A stretch of 64,000 nt of DNA from the NCBI RefSeq assembly GCF_036812735.1, contig NZ_CP117523.1, positions 3,100,001 through 3,164,000 on the forward strand, written 5' to 3'. The translations under genes and the position numbers were made by a program. Source of the DNA: Terrisporobacter glycolicus ATCC 14880 = DSM 1288. GTDB lineage: Bacteria > Bacillota > Clostridia > Peptostreptococcales > Peptostreptococcaceae. Of the stretch, positions 1 to 7,410 are shown piece after piece; within the stretch, counting starts at the first letter, position 1, and the number at the start of each line of letters is the position of its first letter. Below the pieces are notes generated by a model that saw only the letters and a list, made by a program, of their open reading frames with translations, was not told where the DNA came from and did no database searches.

Positions 1-305
1 GAAATTAATGTTAATGTAATATTACTTGCTACAGCTTTTTTTACACCTACTTCATCTTTTGCACCGAATTTTTGAGAAACCAATACTCCAAATCCACTAG
101 TTAGACCTAGTATCATACCATTTACCAAAAAGAACATAGATCCAGTAGAACCAACTGCTGCCAGTGCATCTACTCCTACAAATCTTCCAACTATAATTGT
201 ATCAACCATGCTATACAATTGTTGAAACACATTTCCAATTAATAAAGGTATGGAAAAAAATATGAAAATTTTCAAAGGACTTCCCTGAGTCATATCGTTA
301 GTCAT
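1..305 (-). CDS. MATE family multidrug/toxin efflux transporter, N-terminal part (runs off the left edge)
   Basis: The reverse strand reads an open frame from an ATG at 305 to the window edge, about 101 residues. It begins MTNDMTQGSPLKIFIFFSIP and continues with LIGNVFQQLYSMVDTIIVGR, the characteristic first helices of Clostridia MATE exporters; the QQLYxxVDxxxVGRF stretch is diagnostic. The family exports drugs or metabolites in exchange for Na+ or H+ across the membrane. The SD AGGAGAAG at about 312-320 supports the start, although a second in-frame ATG lies four codons later. A terminator-like hairpin stands in the leader at 434-480. The substrate cannot be told from this fragment. Confidence 0.9.
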   Translation of the reverse strand, partial: MTNDMTQGSPLKIFIFFSIPLLIGNVFQQLYSMVDTIIVGRFVGVDALAAVGSTGSMFFLVNGMILGLTSGFGVLVSQKFGAKDEVGVKKAVASNITLTLI

Positions 306-433
306 CTATTTACTTCTCCTATCTTTATTTGTTTTCTATACTGTTACAAGAGATTCTATGCATCTATTGTTACATCATAATATATTCGAAACTAATAATT
401 ATTTATAAATTAAACAATCTATAATTTCTTCTT

Positions 434-480
434 AAATAAAAAAGCAAGCATTACTTTAGTAATGTCTGCATTATTTTTTT
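434..480 (-). terminator. Rho-independent terminator-like hairpin upstream of the MATE gene
   Basis: GCAAGCATTAC (444-454) and GTAATGTCTGC (459-469) pair with one mismatch around a four-base loop. On the reverse strand a T-rich run (434-443) follows, and on the forward strand another T run follows at 473-480, so it could act in either direction. It lies between the degenerate tRNA and the MATE gene, so it is either an orphan terminator or an attenuator in the MATE leader. Confidence 0.55.
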
Positions 481-561
481 CAATCTTATAAATGATATCA
501 GATAAGAAATTGTAGGTCAATAAGTATATCTTAAGCTTTTTTATGAAATCATTTTCAGTTT

Positions 562-594
562 AAAATAAAAAAGATGTACTAAAATTAATACACC
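562..594 (-). terminator. Terminator downstream of the degenerate tRNA-Lys
   Basis: On the reverse strand GGTGTATTA (594-586) pairs with TAGTACATC (581-573), including two G-U pairs, around a four-base loop and is followed by a T-rich tract (572-562). It lies directly after the CCA end of the tRNA-like sequence, as expected for a monocistronic tRNA unit. Confidence 0.7.
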
Positions 595-600
595 TTTTTC

Positions 601-676
601 TGGTGGACCATCTCAGGCTTGAACTCGGGACAATCCGATTAAAAGTCAGGTGCTCCACCGACTGAGCTAATAAATC
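601..676 (-). pseudogene. Degenerate tRNA-Lys(UUU), probable tRNA pseudogene
   Basis: The reverse complement has the full length of a tRNA: a D arm with GCTC (667-664) pairing GAGC (655-652), an anticodon loop CTTTTAA with anticodon TTT (lysine), a T loop TTCAAGC and a genomic CCA end (603-601). The acceptor stem GATTTAT/ATGGTCC has two outright mismatches and two G-U pairs. The T stem CCGAG/CTGAG has two mismatches, and the anticodon stem one. Such decay suggests a non-functional copy, though its terminator is intact. A covariance-model score would settle it. Confidence 0.7.
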
Positions 677-855
677 AGAAGTTTTTAATACTTCTCTAAT
701 ATTAATTTTCCCTCATTATTTTCTATTATTCATTCAATTCTATGTATTAGATTTGTAGCTATGTATAAAATATCACTTTTTGACTCATTTAAAACTATTG
801 ATTTCTATTTATGATATAATAAATAATTATAATAAAAAATAAAAGGTGGTAATTT

Positions 856-1482
856 ATGACTGAGAAAAGAAAAAAAGGAATTCTAGCAAGCTTTTTAGCA
901 GGAGCAATAGCTCTTGTAGGATGTTCTCAAGGAGAAATAAATGATGAAGTTAGAACTCCTCCAAAAGAACTTCCTATAGCAACTATAGTTATCAAAAACT
1001 ATGGAACTATCGAAGCTGAACTTTATCCTCATATAGCTCCAAATACAGTAAATAACTTTATCTCATTAGCTAATAGTGGTTTTTATGATGGCCTTACTTT
1101 CCATAGAGTAATAAAAGACTTCATGATACAAGGTGGAGATCCTAATGGTAATGGTTCAGGTGGTCCTGGATATAGTATTAAAGGTGAATTTACTAAAAAT
1201 AAATTTAAAAATGATTTAAAACATACAGAAGGTGTTTTATCTATGGCAAGAAGCCAAAATAAAAATAGTGGAGGTAGTCAATTTTTTATTATGACTAAAG
1301 ATTCTCCTCACTTAGATGGACAATATGCTGCCTTTGGTAAAGTTGTAAAGGGTATTGATATAGTACATGAAATTGAAAATACAAAAACAGGAAATAATGA
1401 CAAGCCTGAAAAAGATATAATTATAGAATCTATAAAAGTTGATACTAAGGGTATAAAATACGATAACCCTGAAAAAATATAA
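856..1482 (+). CDS. Cyclophilin-type peptidyl-prolyl cis-trans isomerase, lipoprotein
   Basis: A 208-residue protein. Residues 1-23 form a lipoprotein signal with lipobox LVGC, so the mature protein should be lipid-anchored on the outer face of the membrane. Residues about 40-200 are a cyclophilin domain with the hallmark motifs FHRVIKDFMIQGGDP, GVLSMAR, GSQFFIMT and HLDGQYAAFGKV, which hold the catalytic Arg and substrate-binding Phe/Gln residues. It should isomerise Xaa-Pro bonds and help fold exported proteins. The SD AAGGTGG (about 843-849) lies just before the ATG. It is monocistronic and ends at a strong hairpin shared with the opposite strand. Confidence 0.93.
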   Translation: MTEKRKKGILASFLAGAIALVGCSQGEINDEVRTPPKELPIATIVIKNYGTIEAELYPHIAPNTVNNFISLANSGFYDGLTFHRVIKDFMIQGGDPNGNGSGGPGYSIKGEFTKNKFKNDLKHTEGVLSMARSQNKNSGGSQFFIMTKDSPHLDGQYAAFGKVVKGIDIVHEIENTKTGNNDKPEKDIIIESIKVDTKGIKYDNPEKI

Positions 1483-1504
1483 TATTTACTTTGTTTAAAT
1501 TTAA

Positions 1505-1550
1505 ACAAAAAGAAGACGGAATTTCAGGGGTGAAATTACCGTCTTTCTTT
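1505..1550. terminator. Bidirectional terminator after the cyclophilin gene (loop GGGG/CCCC)
   Basis: GACGG-AATTTCA (1515-1526) pairs with TGAAATT-A-CCGTC (1531-1543) with one bulged base, leaving a loop that is exactly GGGG on the forward strand and CCCC on the reverse strand. T-rich tracts follow on both strands (1544-1550 forward; 1514-1506 reverse). It ends the cyclophilin transcript and also any riboswitch read-through RNA arriving from the other side. Confidence 0.85.
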
Positions 1551-1670
1551 AATTATGGGGTATGTTATATTTAAATATTTGTATAATGGGGATTATACAA
1601 TACTTAAATATAGGGTTTGGTGTATTTAAACATGGGGTTGTTTAAATACGGGGTTTTACTACCAAGCCTA
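1505..1670 (-). ncRNA. Candidate small RNA with C-rich loops, made by read-through of a c-di-GMP riboswitch
   Basis: No ribosome-binding site plus open frame of useful length exists on this strand. Instead there are three hairpins. GTATTTAAAC/GTTTAAATAC (1649-1640 and 1631-1622) has loop AACCCCAT. A stem of about 19 bp (about 1610-1592 and 1587-1568) has loop CCCC at 1591-1588. The terminator hairpin (1543-1515) has loop CCCC at 1530-1527. Unpaired linkers carry further CCCC or CCC runs at 1653-1650, 1615-1613 and 1560-1557. C-rich loops are known in Gram-positive regulatory RNAs, for example in Staphylococcus aureus, where they pair with G-rich Shine-Dalgarno sites. That this is an sRNA is inference; it is not a family I recognise. 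Confidence 0.5.
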
Positions 1671-1704
1671 AAATAAAAAAACTACCATATCAAGGGTAGT
1701 TGCC
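1671..1704 (-). terminator. Riboswitch-controlled terminator (expression platform)
   Basis: On the reverse strand AACTACC (1701-1695) pairs with GGTAGTT (1686-1680), followed by a T-rich tract (1679-1671). The 5' arm overlaps GGCAACT (1704-1698), which is fully complementary to AGTTGCC (1783-1777), the 3' strand of the aptamer P1 helix. The two pairings exclude each other, which predicts termination when ligand stabilises P1. Confidence 0.8.
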
Positions 1705-1772
1705 ATTCCATTCTAATATCATAAACCTTTATAAAAATAGCTTACGTTTATGATAACAAAGAACTTTTTATT

Positions 1773-1855
1773 CTTCGGCAACTGGCTGGCATAGTGTGAT
1801 TAACCTTAGCCCCTATAGCTTTGCGTCTCTAGATTTCTCTAGATTTGCCAATATT
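1773..1855 (-). promoter_or_regulatory. Cyclic di-GMP-I (GEMM-I) riboswitch aptamer
   Basis: The reverse strand shows the conserved class I layout. P1 is GGCAA (1849-1845) with TTGCC (1781-1777). P2 is CTAGA-GAAA-TCTAG, with a GNRA tetraloop. Then come the invariant GACGCAAAGC (1827-1818), the P3 stem beginning GCTATAG, and the receptor strand GCCAGCCAGTTGCC (1790-1777). A TATAAT at 1878-1873 lies a suitable distance upstream. Downstream there is a terminator and the C-rich hairpin RNA, but no protein gene on this strand. A REC-HD-GYP phosphodiesterase encoded at 53135-54175 is a possible source of changes in ligand level. Confidence 0.92.
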
Positions 1856-1872
1856 TAGCTATTACACTATAA

Positions 1873-1901
1873 ATTATATACACTTTACATCATATATGCT
1901 A
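1873..1901 (-). promoter_or_regulatory. Probable promoter of the c-di-GMP riboswitch transcript
   Basis: A perfect TATAAT -10 element lies at 1878-1873 on the reverse strand, with transcription expected near 1866, about 17 bases before the aptamer. The -35 region (about 1901-1896) matches poorly (TAGCAT). The only gene upstream on this strand, the GNAT gene, ends about 75 bases further up, so an independent promoter is plausible. Confidence 0.5.
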
Positions 1902-1975
1902 GCGTTTATTTATATTTTTTTGTTTTATTTTATTTTTATTTTAAATCAACTTTCATATATGATTAAATCCATACT

Positions 1976-2494
1976 TTAGATAGTTTTTTGTCTTAATATC
2001 TTTTCAAAAGCTATTCTTTCAGACTTATCTTTTAAATAAATTACACCACAATACTCAAATTTATTTTTACTTAAGAATTTTTGCATTGATTTATTATGTC
2101 TGTGAGTATCAATTCTAATATTATTTATATTATTTTCTAAGCAAATTTTCTCTATATGTTTAAATAATTCACCAGCTACTCTATTACCTTTTATATTGCT
2201 AGAAACTGCAACTCTATGTACAACAGCATAATCTTCATTACTAATCCACTTTCCATCATATATAATGTTATAATCCTGTTCTCCAGCGAAAGATAAATAA
2301 GCTGTTGCAATTATTTTATTATCTTTCAATAAGACATATGATTCGCCATTTTCAATATCATTAATTATACTTTCTTCATTTGGATATCCGTCTTGCCATT
2401 GATCAATATTATTTTCTTTAAAATAGTTTTGAGCTTCTTCAATAATATTTATAATTTCCTTTATATCTGATTTTTTTGACTTTCTGAATTCCAT
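1976..2494 (-). CDS. GNAT family N-acetyltransferase
   Basis: A 172-residue protein with a single GNAT fold. It begins with the beta1-alpha1 region FRKSKKSDIKEIINIIEEA, has the WQDGYPNEESIINDI segment common in this subfamily, and a VVHRVAVSSNIKGNRVAGEL stretch that corresponds to motif A, the acetyl-CoA pyrophosphate loop, although the usual Q/RxxGxG/A is altered to SNIKGNRVA. Residues 118-150 carry the NINNIRIDTHRHNKSMQKFL motif B. It should transfer an acetyl group from acetyl-CoA to an unknown amine in the cytoplasm. The SD GGAGGTGA precedes the ATG. It stands alone. Confidence 0.88.
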   Translation of the reverse strand: MEFRKSKKSDIKEIINIIEEAQNYFKENNIDQWQDGYPNEESIINDIENGESYVLLKDNKIIATAYLSFAGEQDYNIIYDGKWISNEDYAVVHRVAVSSNIKGNRVAGELFKHIEKICLENNINNIRIDTHRHNKSMQKFLSKNKFEYCGVIYLKDKSERIAFEKILRQKTI

Positions 2495-2526
2495 AGATTC
2501 ACCTCCATATTTTTTATTTACATTTA

Positions 2527-3210
2527 TTATATACTTTTCTTTTTTTCATACTTTTTGTAAATAAAAAATAGTATTCCACTTGTAATAAAGGTTACTATAA
2601 ATACAGCGGCTGCCATAGTGTAATTCTTTAACCCAAGACAACACCCTCCAATAGTTGAAGAAACAACAGATGGTATCCTCGCCACTCCTGAAACCAATAA
2701 AAATGGTACAAGTTTAATAGGTGTAATTCCTGCCACATATGAAATAACATCTTTAGGTGTTCCTGGAATTAAAAATATAAAAAAAGTAGTCATATATAAT
2801 TTTTTATTGTTTTTTAAAAAATTCATTTCTTTAATTTTTTCTGTTGATACGAAAATTTCCACAAAATCCATTCCAAATTTTTTTGCAAACAAAAATACTA
2901 CTGTTTGTCCTAGTAAGGTTCCAATCAAACATAGAACTGCACCCCAAAGCCATCCAAATGCATATCCTGCTGCAATCTCAAAAGGTTCTCCTGGTATGAT
3001 TGCCACAATAATTTGAAAAGCCGAAATTCCTATCATAATAAATTTTCCCCATATTCCAGTACTACTTATCCATGATCTAAATTCCTTTGGTTTTTTTGCA
3101 AGGGAAACTATTTTTTTTCCTAATGTAAATCCTAGAGCAGCAATAATTAATAAAAATATTATTCCTCCAACTAATAGTATCTTCTGCTTCTTATCTAACT
3201 TTTTTATAAT
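2527..3210 (-). CDS. VTT/SNARE-associated (TVP38/TMEM64, DedA-like) membrane protein with a non-canonical start
   Basis: About 227 residues and roughly six membrane segments. The VTT core is IIPGEPFEIAAGYAFG, then GTLLGQTVVFLFAKKFG, then FIFLIPGTPKDVISYVAGIT; these Pro/Gly loops are the family signature, and relatives are linked to lipid scrambling or membrane homeostasis. The first ATG (3036) would discard an N-terminal helix that is clearly coding (KILLVGGIIFLLIIAALGFT). Upstream of that helix the frame has no ATG, GTG or TTG before an in-frame stop at 3228-3226, only ATT (3213), ATT (3210) and ATA (3207). AGGAGG at 3222-3217 fits the ATT at 3210 (6-base spacing) or the ATA at 3207 (9 bases). 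The start is therefore chosen by SD position. Confidence 0.85.
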   Translation of the reverse strand: MIKKLDKKQKILLVGGIIFLLIIAALGFTLGKKIVSLAKKPKEFRSWISSTGIWGKFIMIGISAFQIIVAIIPGEPFEIAAGYAFGWLWGAVLCLIGTLLGQTVVFLFAKKFGMDFVEIFVSTEKIKEMNFLKNNKKLYMTTFFIFLIPGTPKDVISYVAGITPIKLVPFLLVSGVARIPSVVSSTIGGCCLGLKNYTMAAAVFIVTFITSGILFFIYKKYEKKKSI

Positions 3211-3350
3211 AATTTCCCTCCTTACTTAAAATTTTTTATATTTTCAACTGTACTTATATTAACCAAATAGACTCAATACATTCTTACTTCTATAGACTTC
3301 TTTTCTCAAAATCTTTAATTCTATTTTTGTTATAAATTTCATATTTACAC

Positions 3351-3364
3351 AGAACAATAGTTCG
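3351..3364 (+). promoter_or_regulatory. LexA (SOS) operator upstream of dinB
   Basis: GAAC-AATA-GTTC at 3352-3363 is a perfect inverted repeat matching the Gram-positive LexA box core GAAC-N4-GTTC, extended by a G at 3364. It lies about 55 bases before the dinB start, at promoter position, and dinB polymerases are classical SOS genes. Confidence 0.85.
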
Positions 3365-3417
3365 AATATAATTAAATCATATTAAACATTAGTTCTATAA
3401 AAGGAAAGGTGGTTTTT

Positions 3418-4671
3418 TTGAGTAAGAGACTTATTTTCCATATCGATGTAAACAGTGCCTATTTATCTTGGACAGCTGCTTATTTACTAGATAAAGGATA
3501 TAAATTAGACATCCGTAATATTCCTAGTGTAATAGGTGGTAACGAAGAAACACGTCATGGCATTGTATTAGCCAAAAGTGGTCCTGCTAAGAATTATGAA
3601 ATTCAAACAGGTGAAACTTTATTTTCTGCTAGAATTAAGTGTAAAAATCTAATTGTAGTTCCTCCCCGTTATGATTTATTTAAAAGATGTTCTGATTTCA
3701 TGGTAGAACTTCTTAATGAATATACGCCTAATATACAAAGATTTAGCTGTGATGAATGTTTTTTGGATTTTACAGGCATGGAAAATTTATATAAAAATCC
3801 CCTAGATTTAGCTTATGAAATAAAAGATAGAATTGAAAAAGAACTAGGTTTTTCAGTTAACATAGGCATATCAAGTAACAAATTATTATCAAAAATAGCA
3901 TCCGACTTTAATAAGCCAAATAAAGTACATACTCTTTTTCCTGATGAAATAGAGGAAAAAATGTGGCCTTTAGATGTGGGGGAACTATTTGGAGTAGGAA
4001 GAAAAACTCTAAAAAAACTTAATAGCTATGGTATAAAAACTATAGGTGACTTAGCAAATTTTGATGTCAATGTTTTAAAATATAAACTCAACTCATATGG
4101 CGAGCAAATTTGGAGATATGCCAATGGCATTGAAAATTCAGAAGTTAGAAAAAGTAATTATATAGGTATGAAAGGTATGGGCAATAGTACAACTACTCAT
4201 TTTGATATTACCACTAAAAATGAAGCTTCTATGGTTATTTCTTCTCTTTGTGAAACAATTGGTATGAGACTTAGAAAAAATAATAGTTGTTTCAACGTAG
4301 TATCTATCCATTATAAAACTGATTCTTTCTTTTCTAGAAGAAAACAGAAAAAACTAAGTTACTCTACTGATAGCACTCAAGACATAAAAAAAGAGGCTAT
4401 AAAACTCTTTGATGAACTATGGGAAGAAGAGCCTATCCGCCAAATAGGCGTACATGTGACAGGGCTGTTTAATAATAATGAGGTTCAACTATCTTTACTT
4501 GAAGAAGGAAACAATGAAAAAAAGAAAAACTTAGACAAAGCTATTGATAACATTAGAAATAAATACGGCAAATATTCAATATCAACAGCTCAGTTTATAG
4601 ATGCCCCCATCCCACCACTATGTGGTGGAATAAACGAAGATGACTATCCCATGATGAATAACTTAATATAA
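3418..4671 (+). CDS. dinB: Y-family DNA polymerase (DNA polymerase IV, DinB/UmuC type)
   Basis: A 417-residue translesion polymerase. The palm begins with HIDVNSAYLSW, which carries the first metal-binding Asp, and continues with SCDECFLDFTGM, which holds the catalytic Asp-Glu pair. Next comes NIGISSNKLLSKIASDFNKP, the fingers-palm motif, then two helix-hairpin-helix turns (LFGVGRKTLKKLNSYGIKTI) and a little-finger domain from about residue 240. It copies past DNA lesions. TTG at 3418 is chosen because AAAGGTGG (3404-3412) is correctly spaced for it, while the in-frame GTG at 3409 lies inside the SD. The LexA box upstream predicts SOS induction. A small conserved gene follows 21 bases later. 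Confidence 0.94.
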   Translation: MSKRLIFHIDVNSAYLSWTAAYLLDKGYKLDIRNIPSVIGGNEETRHGIVLAKSGPAKNYEIQTGETLFSARIKCKNLIVVPPRYDLFKRCSDFMVELLNEYTPNIQRFSCDECFLDFTGMENLYKNPLDLAYEIKDRIEKELGFSVNIGISSNKLLSKIASDFNKPNKVHTLFPDEIEEKMWPLDVGELFGVGRKTLKKLNSYGIKTIGDLANFDVNVLKYKLNSYGEQIWRYANGIENSEVRKSNYIGMKGMGNSTTTHFDITTKNEASMVISSLCETIGMRLRKNNSCFNVVSIHYKTDSFFSRRKQKKLSYSTDSTQDIKKEAIKLFDELWEEEPIRQIGVHVTGLFNNNEVQLSLLEEGNNEKKKNLDKAIDNIRNKYGKYSISTAQFIDAPIPPLCGGINEDDYPMMNNLI

Positions 4672-4692
4672 TAATTGGAAGGTGATGATTAA

Positions 4693-4953
4693 ATGAAGCT
4701 TGTATCTAAAGAAATAGATATAATCACTGTATTTGATAAGAATGGTAAAATACAACCTATTAAATTTAAATTTGAAGATAAAGATTCTACTAAAGTTATA
4801 AAAATAGATAAGGTTATAGATTTTGTAGATTGCAAATTTGCTGGTGATTCATTTATAGTTTATAAATGCCAATCTTGTATAAACAATATTATAAAACCTT
4901 TTGAACTAAAATTTGAAAGAAGAACTTGCAAATGGTATTTATACAAAATTTAA
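4693..4953 (+). CDS. Small conserved protein of unknown function, co-transcribed with dinB
   Basis: 86 residues, with no signal peptide or membrane segment. It is predicted to be mostly beta strands, with alternating hydrophobic residues through IKIDKVIDFVDCKFAGDSFI, and it has Cys residues in a KCQSC pair plus two isolated Cys. It does not look like the YolD partner that follows Y-family polymerases in Bacillus. The SD AAGGTGATG lies 21 bases after the dinB stop and no terminator intervenes, so it should share the SOS promoter. The function is not recognised; a role in damage tolerance is suggested only by position. Confidence 0.8.
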   Translation: MKLVSKEIDIITVFDKNGKIQPIKFKFEDKDSTKVIKIDKVIDFVDCKFAGDSFIVYKCQSCINNIIKPFELKFERRTCKWYLYKI

Positions 4954-5007
4954 ATAATAAAAATAACATCTACAAAATTTAATTTTGTAGATGTTATTTT
5001 TATTATT
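4953..5007. terminator. Bidirectional terminator between the dinB unit and the symporter gene
   Basis: A perfect inverted repeat of about 26 bp arms (4953-4978 and 4982-5007) with a tiny loop. The outer parts of the arms are A-rich and T-rich, giving T tracts on both strands. It separates two convergent genes. Confidence 0.9.
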
Positions 5008-5053
5008 TAGCTATATTAATTTATAACAATAAAGAAAATTATTCAACCTGAAC

Positions 5054-6325
5054 TTACGCTGCTATTCCTTCTTTTCCTTCACTACAGTATTTATCTACAT
5101 CAAAGTCTTTTTCGCTATTTGCAACAATTAGTGTACACACATTATCCCCCATAACATTAACTGTCGTTCTAAACATATCTACTATTCTTTCTACTCCCAT
5201 GATTAATCCAATTCCTTCTAACGGTAAGTTAACAGAAGTAAGAACCATAGATAGCATTATCATTCCAACACCTGGAACTCCAGCAGTACCTATTGACGCT
5301 AATGTAGCTGTTAAAACTATTGTCATCATTTGATTCATTTCTAAATTTATACCATATATTTGAGCTATAAACAAAGCCGCCACACCTTGCATTATGGCAG
5401 TCCCGTCCATATTTATAGTTGCTCCCATAGGTATTGTGAATGATCTTGTTGTCTTTCCTACGCCTAAGTTTTCTAATATTTCCATACTAGCTGGAACTGA
5501 AGCATTACTTGATGACGTTGAGAAAGTAATAGCTGCAACTTTAGTAAACTTCTTTAAAAATGGTTTGATTTTTTGTCTTGTAAATATCTTAAATAATCCA
5601 CCATAAACAACAGTAACATGAATAGCTAAGCCTAGTAGTACAACTGCTAAGTATTTAATTAAAACTAATATAGCATCTTTACCTACAGTTGAGAAAGTTT
5701 CTGCAACTAGGGCAAATACACCTATTGGAGCTGCCATCATTATTATTCCAACCATTTTCATACATATATCATTGGCACTTTCAAACACTTTTCTTACTGG
5801 CTCTGCTTTTTCCCCTACCATGCTCATTGCTACTCCCGTAAGCAATGCGAAAAATATTATTTGTAGCATATCACCATTTACAAAGGATGCAATTGGATTT
5901 GATGGTATTATACCAAGTATAATATCTACAAGTGATTTTGACTCTCCTATCGCTACCTCTCCAGTAACTACAGAACTCATATCCAGGCCTGTACCTGGTT
6001 TTAATACACTCCCTAAAAATAAAGCTATAATTATTGCTACAGCAGTAGTTGATAAGTAAAATGCCATAGTTTTAGTTCCTATTCTTCCTAATTGTTTAAC
6101 ATCTCCCATAGATGATGCTCCACATACTAATGAAACAAATACTAATGGAACAACCATCATTTTAATTGCAGATGTAAATCCAGTGCCTAGTACCTTAAAT
6201 AATCCACCTATAATTACTGTATCCTTAATATAACTTCCTGGTAATGATTTCAATATTAATCCAAATATAAAACCTAAAAATAATCCTAATAAAATTTTGC
6301 TTGTTAATGTTACTTTTTTCTTCAT
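5054..6325 (-). CDS. Na+ (or H+)-coupled dicarboxylate/glutamate symporter (DAACS family)
   Basis: 423 residues. All core elements of the GltPh/EAAT fold are visible: the N-terminal scaffold helices, the serine-rich hairpin TFSTSSSNASVPASME (HP1), the GATINMDGTAIMQG motif (NMDGT in TM7), GTAGVPGVGMIMLSMVL (HP2) and ERIVDMFRTTVNVMGDNVC (TM8, with the substrate-binding Asp and Arg positions). It imports glutamate, aspartate or C4-dicarboxylates with cations. The Arg in DMFRTTVNV is the residue that usually favours acidic amino acids or dicarboxylates. The SD AAGGGAGA precedes the ATG. It is monocistronic. Confidence 0.93.
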   Translation of the reverse strand: MKKKVTLTSKILLGLFLGFIFGLILKSLPGSYIKDTVIIGGLFKVLGTGFTSAIKMMVVPLVFVSLVCGASSMGDVKQLGRIGTKTMAFYLSTTAVAIIIALFLGSVLKPGTGLDMSSVVTGEVAIGESKSLVDIILGIIPSNPIASFVNGDMLQIIFFALLTGVAMSMVGEKAEPVRKVFESANDICMKMVGIIMMAAPIGVFALVAETFSTVGKDAILVLIKYLAVVLLGLAIHVTVVYGGLFKIFTRQKIKPFLKKFTKVAAITFSTSSSNASVPASMEILENLGVGKTTRSFTIPMGATINMDGTAIMQGVAALFIAQIYGINLEMNQMMTIVLTATLASIGTAGVPGVGMIMLSMVLTSVNLPLEGIGLIMGVERIVDMFRTTVNVMGDNVCTLIVANSEKDFDVDKYCSEGKEGIAA

Positions 6326-6620
6326 TGTTAAATCTCCCTTATTTCTTTTTTCGTCGTTACTATTTTATTATACATCATTTCCTATATTTTTGTTTATTTT
6401 TTTAAGTTTATATCTGTTTTTGTATTATTTTTATTTATTTTTTAAAGTATTTCAAGTTAAGCCTTTATTTTTTTTACCCTTATTTAATTTCACAGGTGAT
6501 TATTAATGTATTTGTTAAAAAATTCATTAATTTTCAAGGTTTGGCGAACTTTAAATGCATTTCAATACACTAATGTTCTTTTTTAATATACACAGTTATA
6601 TAATTATAAGATCTTTTATA
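6326..6620. other. Intergenic region upstream of the symporter gene
   Basis: Very AT-rich sequence between the symporter start and the next terminator. It must contain the symporter promoter on the reverse strand. I see no RNA fold, no clear operator and no coding frame with a ribosome-binding site. Confidence 0.6.
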
Positions 6621-6668
6621 TTTTTTAAATAAAATACACCTAAGATATATATCATTAGGTGTATTCTG
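6621..6668 (-). terminator. Terminator of the 6690-7271 gene
   Basis: AATACACCTA (6633-6642) and TAGGTGTATT (6656-6665) pair perfectly. On the reverse strand a T-rich tract follows (6632-6621). Confidence 0.8.
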
Positions 6669-6689
6669 TTAAATATAAATTTAATCATA

Positions 6690-7271
6690 TTATATTCTAT
6701 ATATTTTCGTATTACAGTACTGCATAAGTGGTACCTCTAATTCTTTATCCAATTGGCTCATAATCATAGTAATATCGTAATAATTTTCATCTTTTTGATA
6801 AATGGCATAGGTTGATTTTATATGTCCTTGTATGGAGTCTGTTATTACCTCAGAAGGAGAACATACTTGACAATTTTTATTATTCATTTGACTATCTACA
6901 GGAATTAACTCTTCAACTTGCAGAGGATGTAATTTTCCTCCTGGATTAAAAAGCTTATCGTAATCTTCTTCACTGTATCCTACTATATACGATGTTTCTG
7001 AATTAGTATTGCTATCTTTTTTTATTATTTTTTCACTACCATCTTCAAAAACTTCTTTTGTTGTATATGTTCCAGAAAAATCACCTCTAACAGTTACTAT
7101 TGAGCCTTTTTTCTCACTATAATTTACTTCCATAGTTGTATTAGAAGAGAAGGTAATTATATCATTATTGTCTCGCTTTACTTCCTGACCTGTAACTCCG
7201 TACTCAATTTTTAATTTTTTAGCATTGTTAACTAACTTTATTAGTTGTTGTAATACACTACTTTCATACAT
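6690..7271 (-). CDS. Hypothetical protein, soluble, unknown function
   Basis: 193 residues without signal peptide or membrane helix. The N-terminal helix (VLQQLIKLVNNAKKLKIEYG) is followed by a Thr/Ser-rich, probably all-beta section with regular strands (residues about 40-100). The C-terminal part holds NNKNCQVCSPSEVI, a CxxC pair, and QYCNTKIYRI. The SD GGAGGTG is well placed. It is divergently transcribed from the leucine-rich-repeat gene with 139 bases between the starts, so the two may share regulation. I do not recognise the family. Confidence 0.8.
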   Translation of the reverse strand: MYESSVLQQLIKLVNNAKKLKIEYGVTGQEVKRDNNDIITFSSNTTMEVNYSEKKGSIVTVRGDFSGTYTTKEVFEDGSEKIIKKDSNTNSETSYIVGYSEEDYDKLFNPGGKLHPLQVEELIPVDSQMNNKNCQVCSPSEVITDSIQGHIKSTYAIYQKDENYYDITMIMSQLDKELEVPLMQYCNTKIYRI

Positions 7272-7410
7272 TTAATCACCTCCATTTATTCATTTTTAAT
7301 AAATATCATTTAAGTATATTATAATTTCATATAAATTATTACTAACTACATTAATACATATTAACAAATCAATATCTTCAATCATATAAATAAAAAAGGA
7401 GGTGCGTAAA

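Noticed and set aside
856-1482. Cyclophilin gene as the target of the c-di-GMP riboswitch
   Set aside because: The aptamer is on the opposite strand and transcribes toward the 3' end of the cyclophilin gene; direct control in cis is not possible, although antisense effects remain conceivable.
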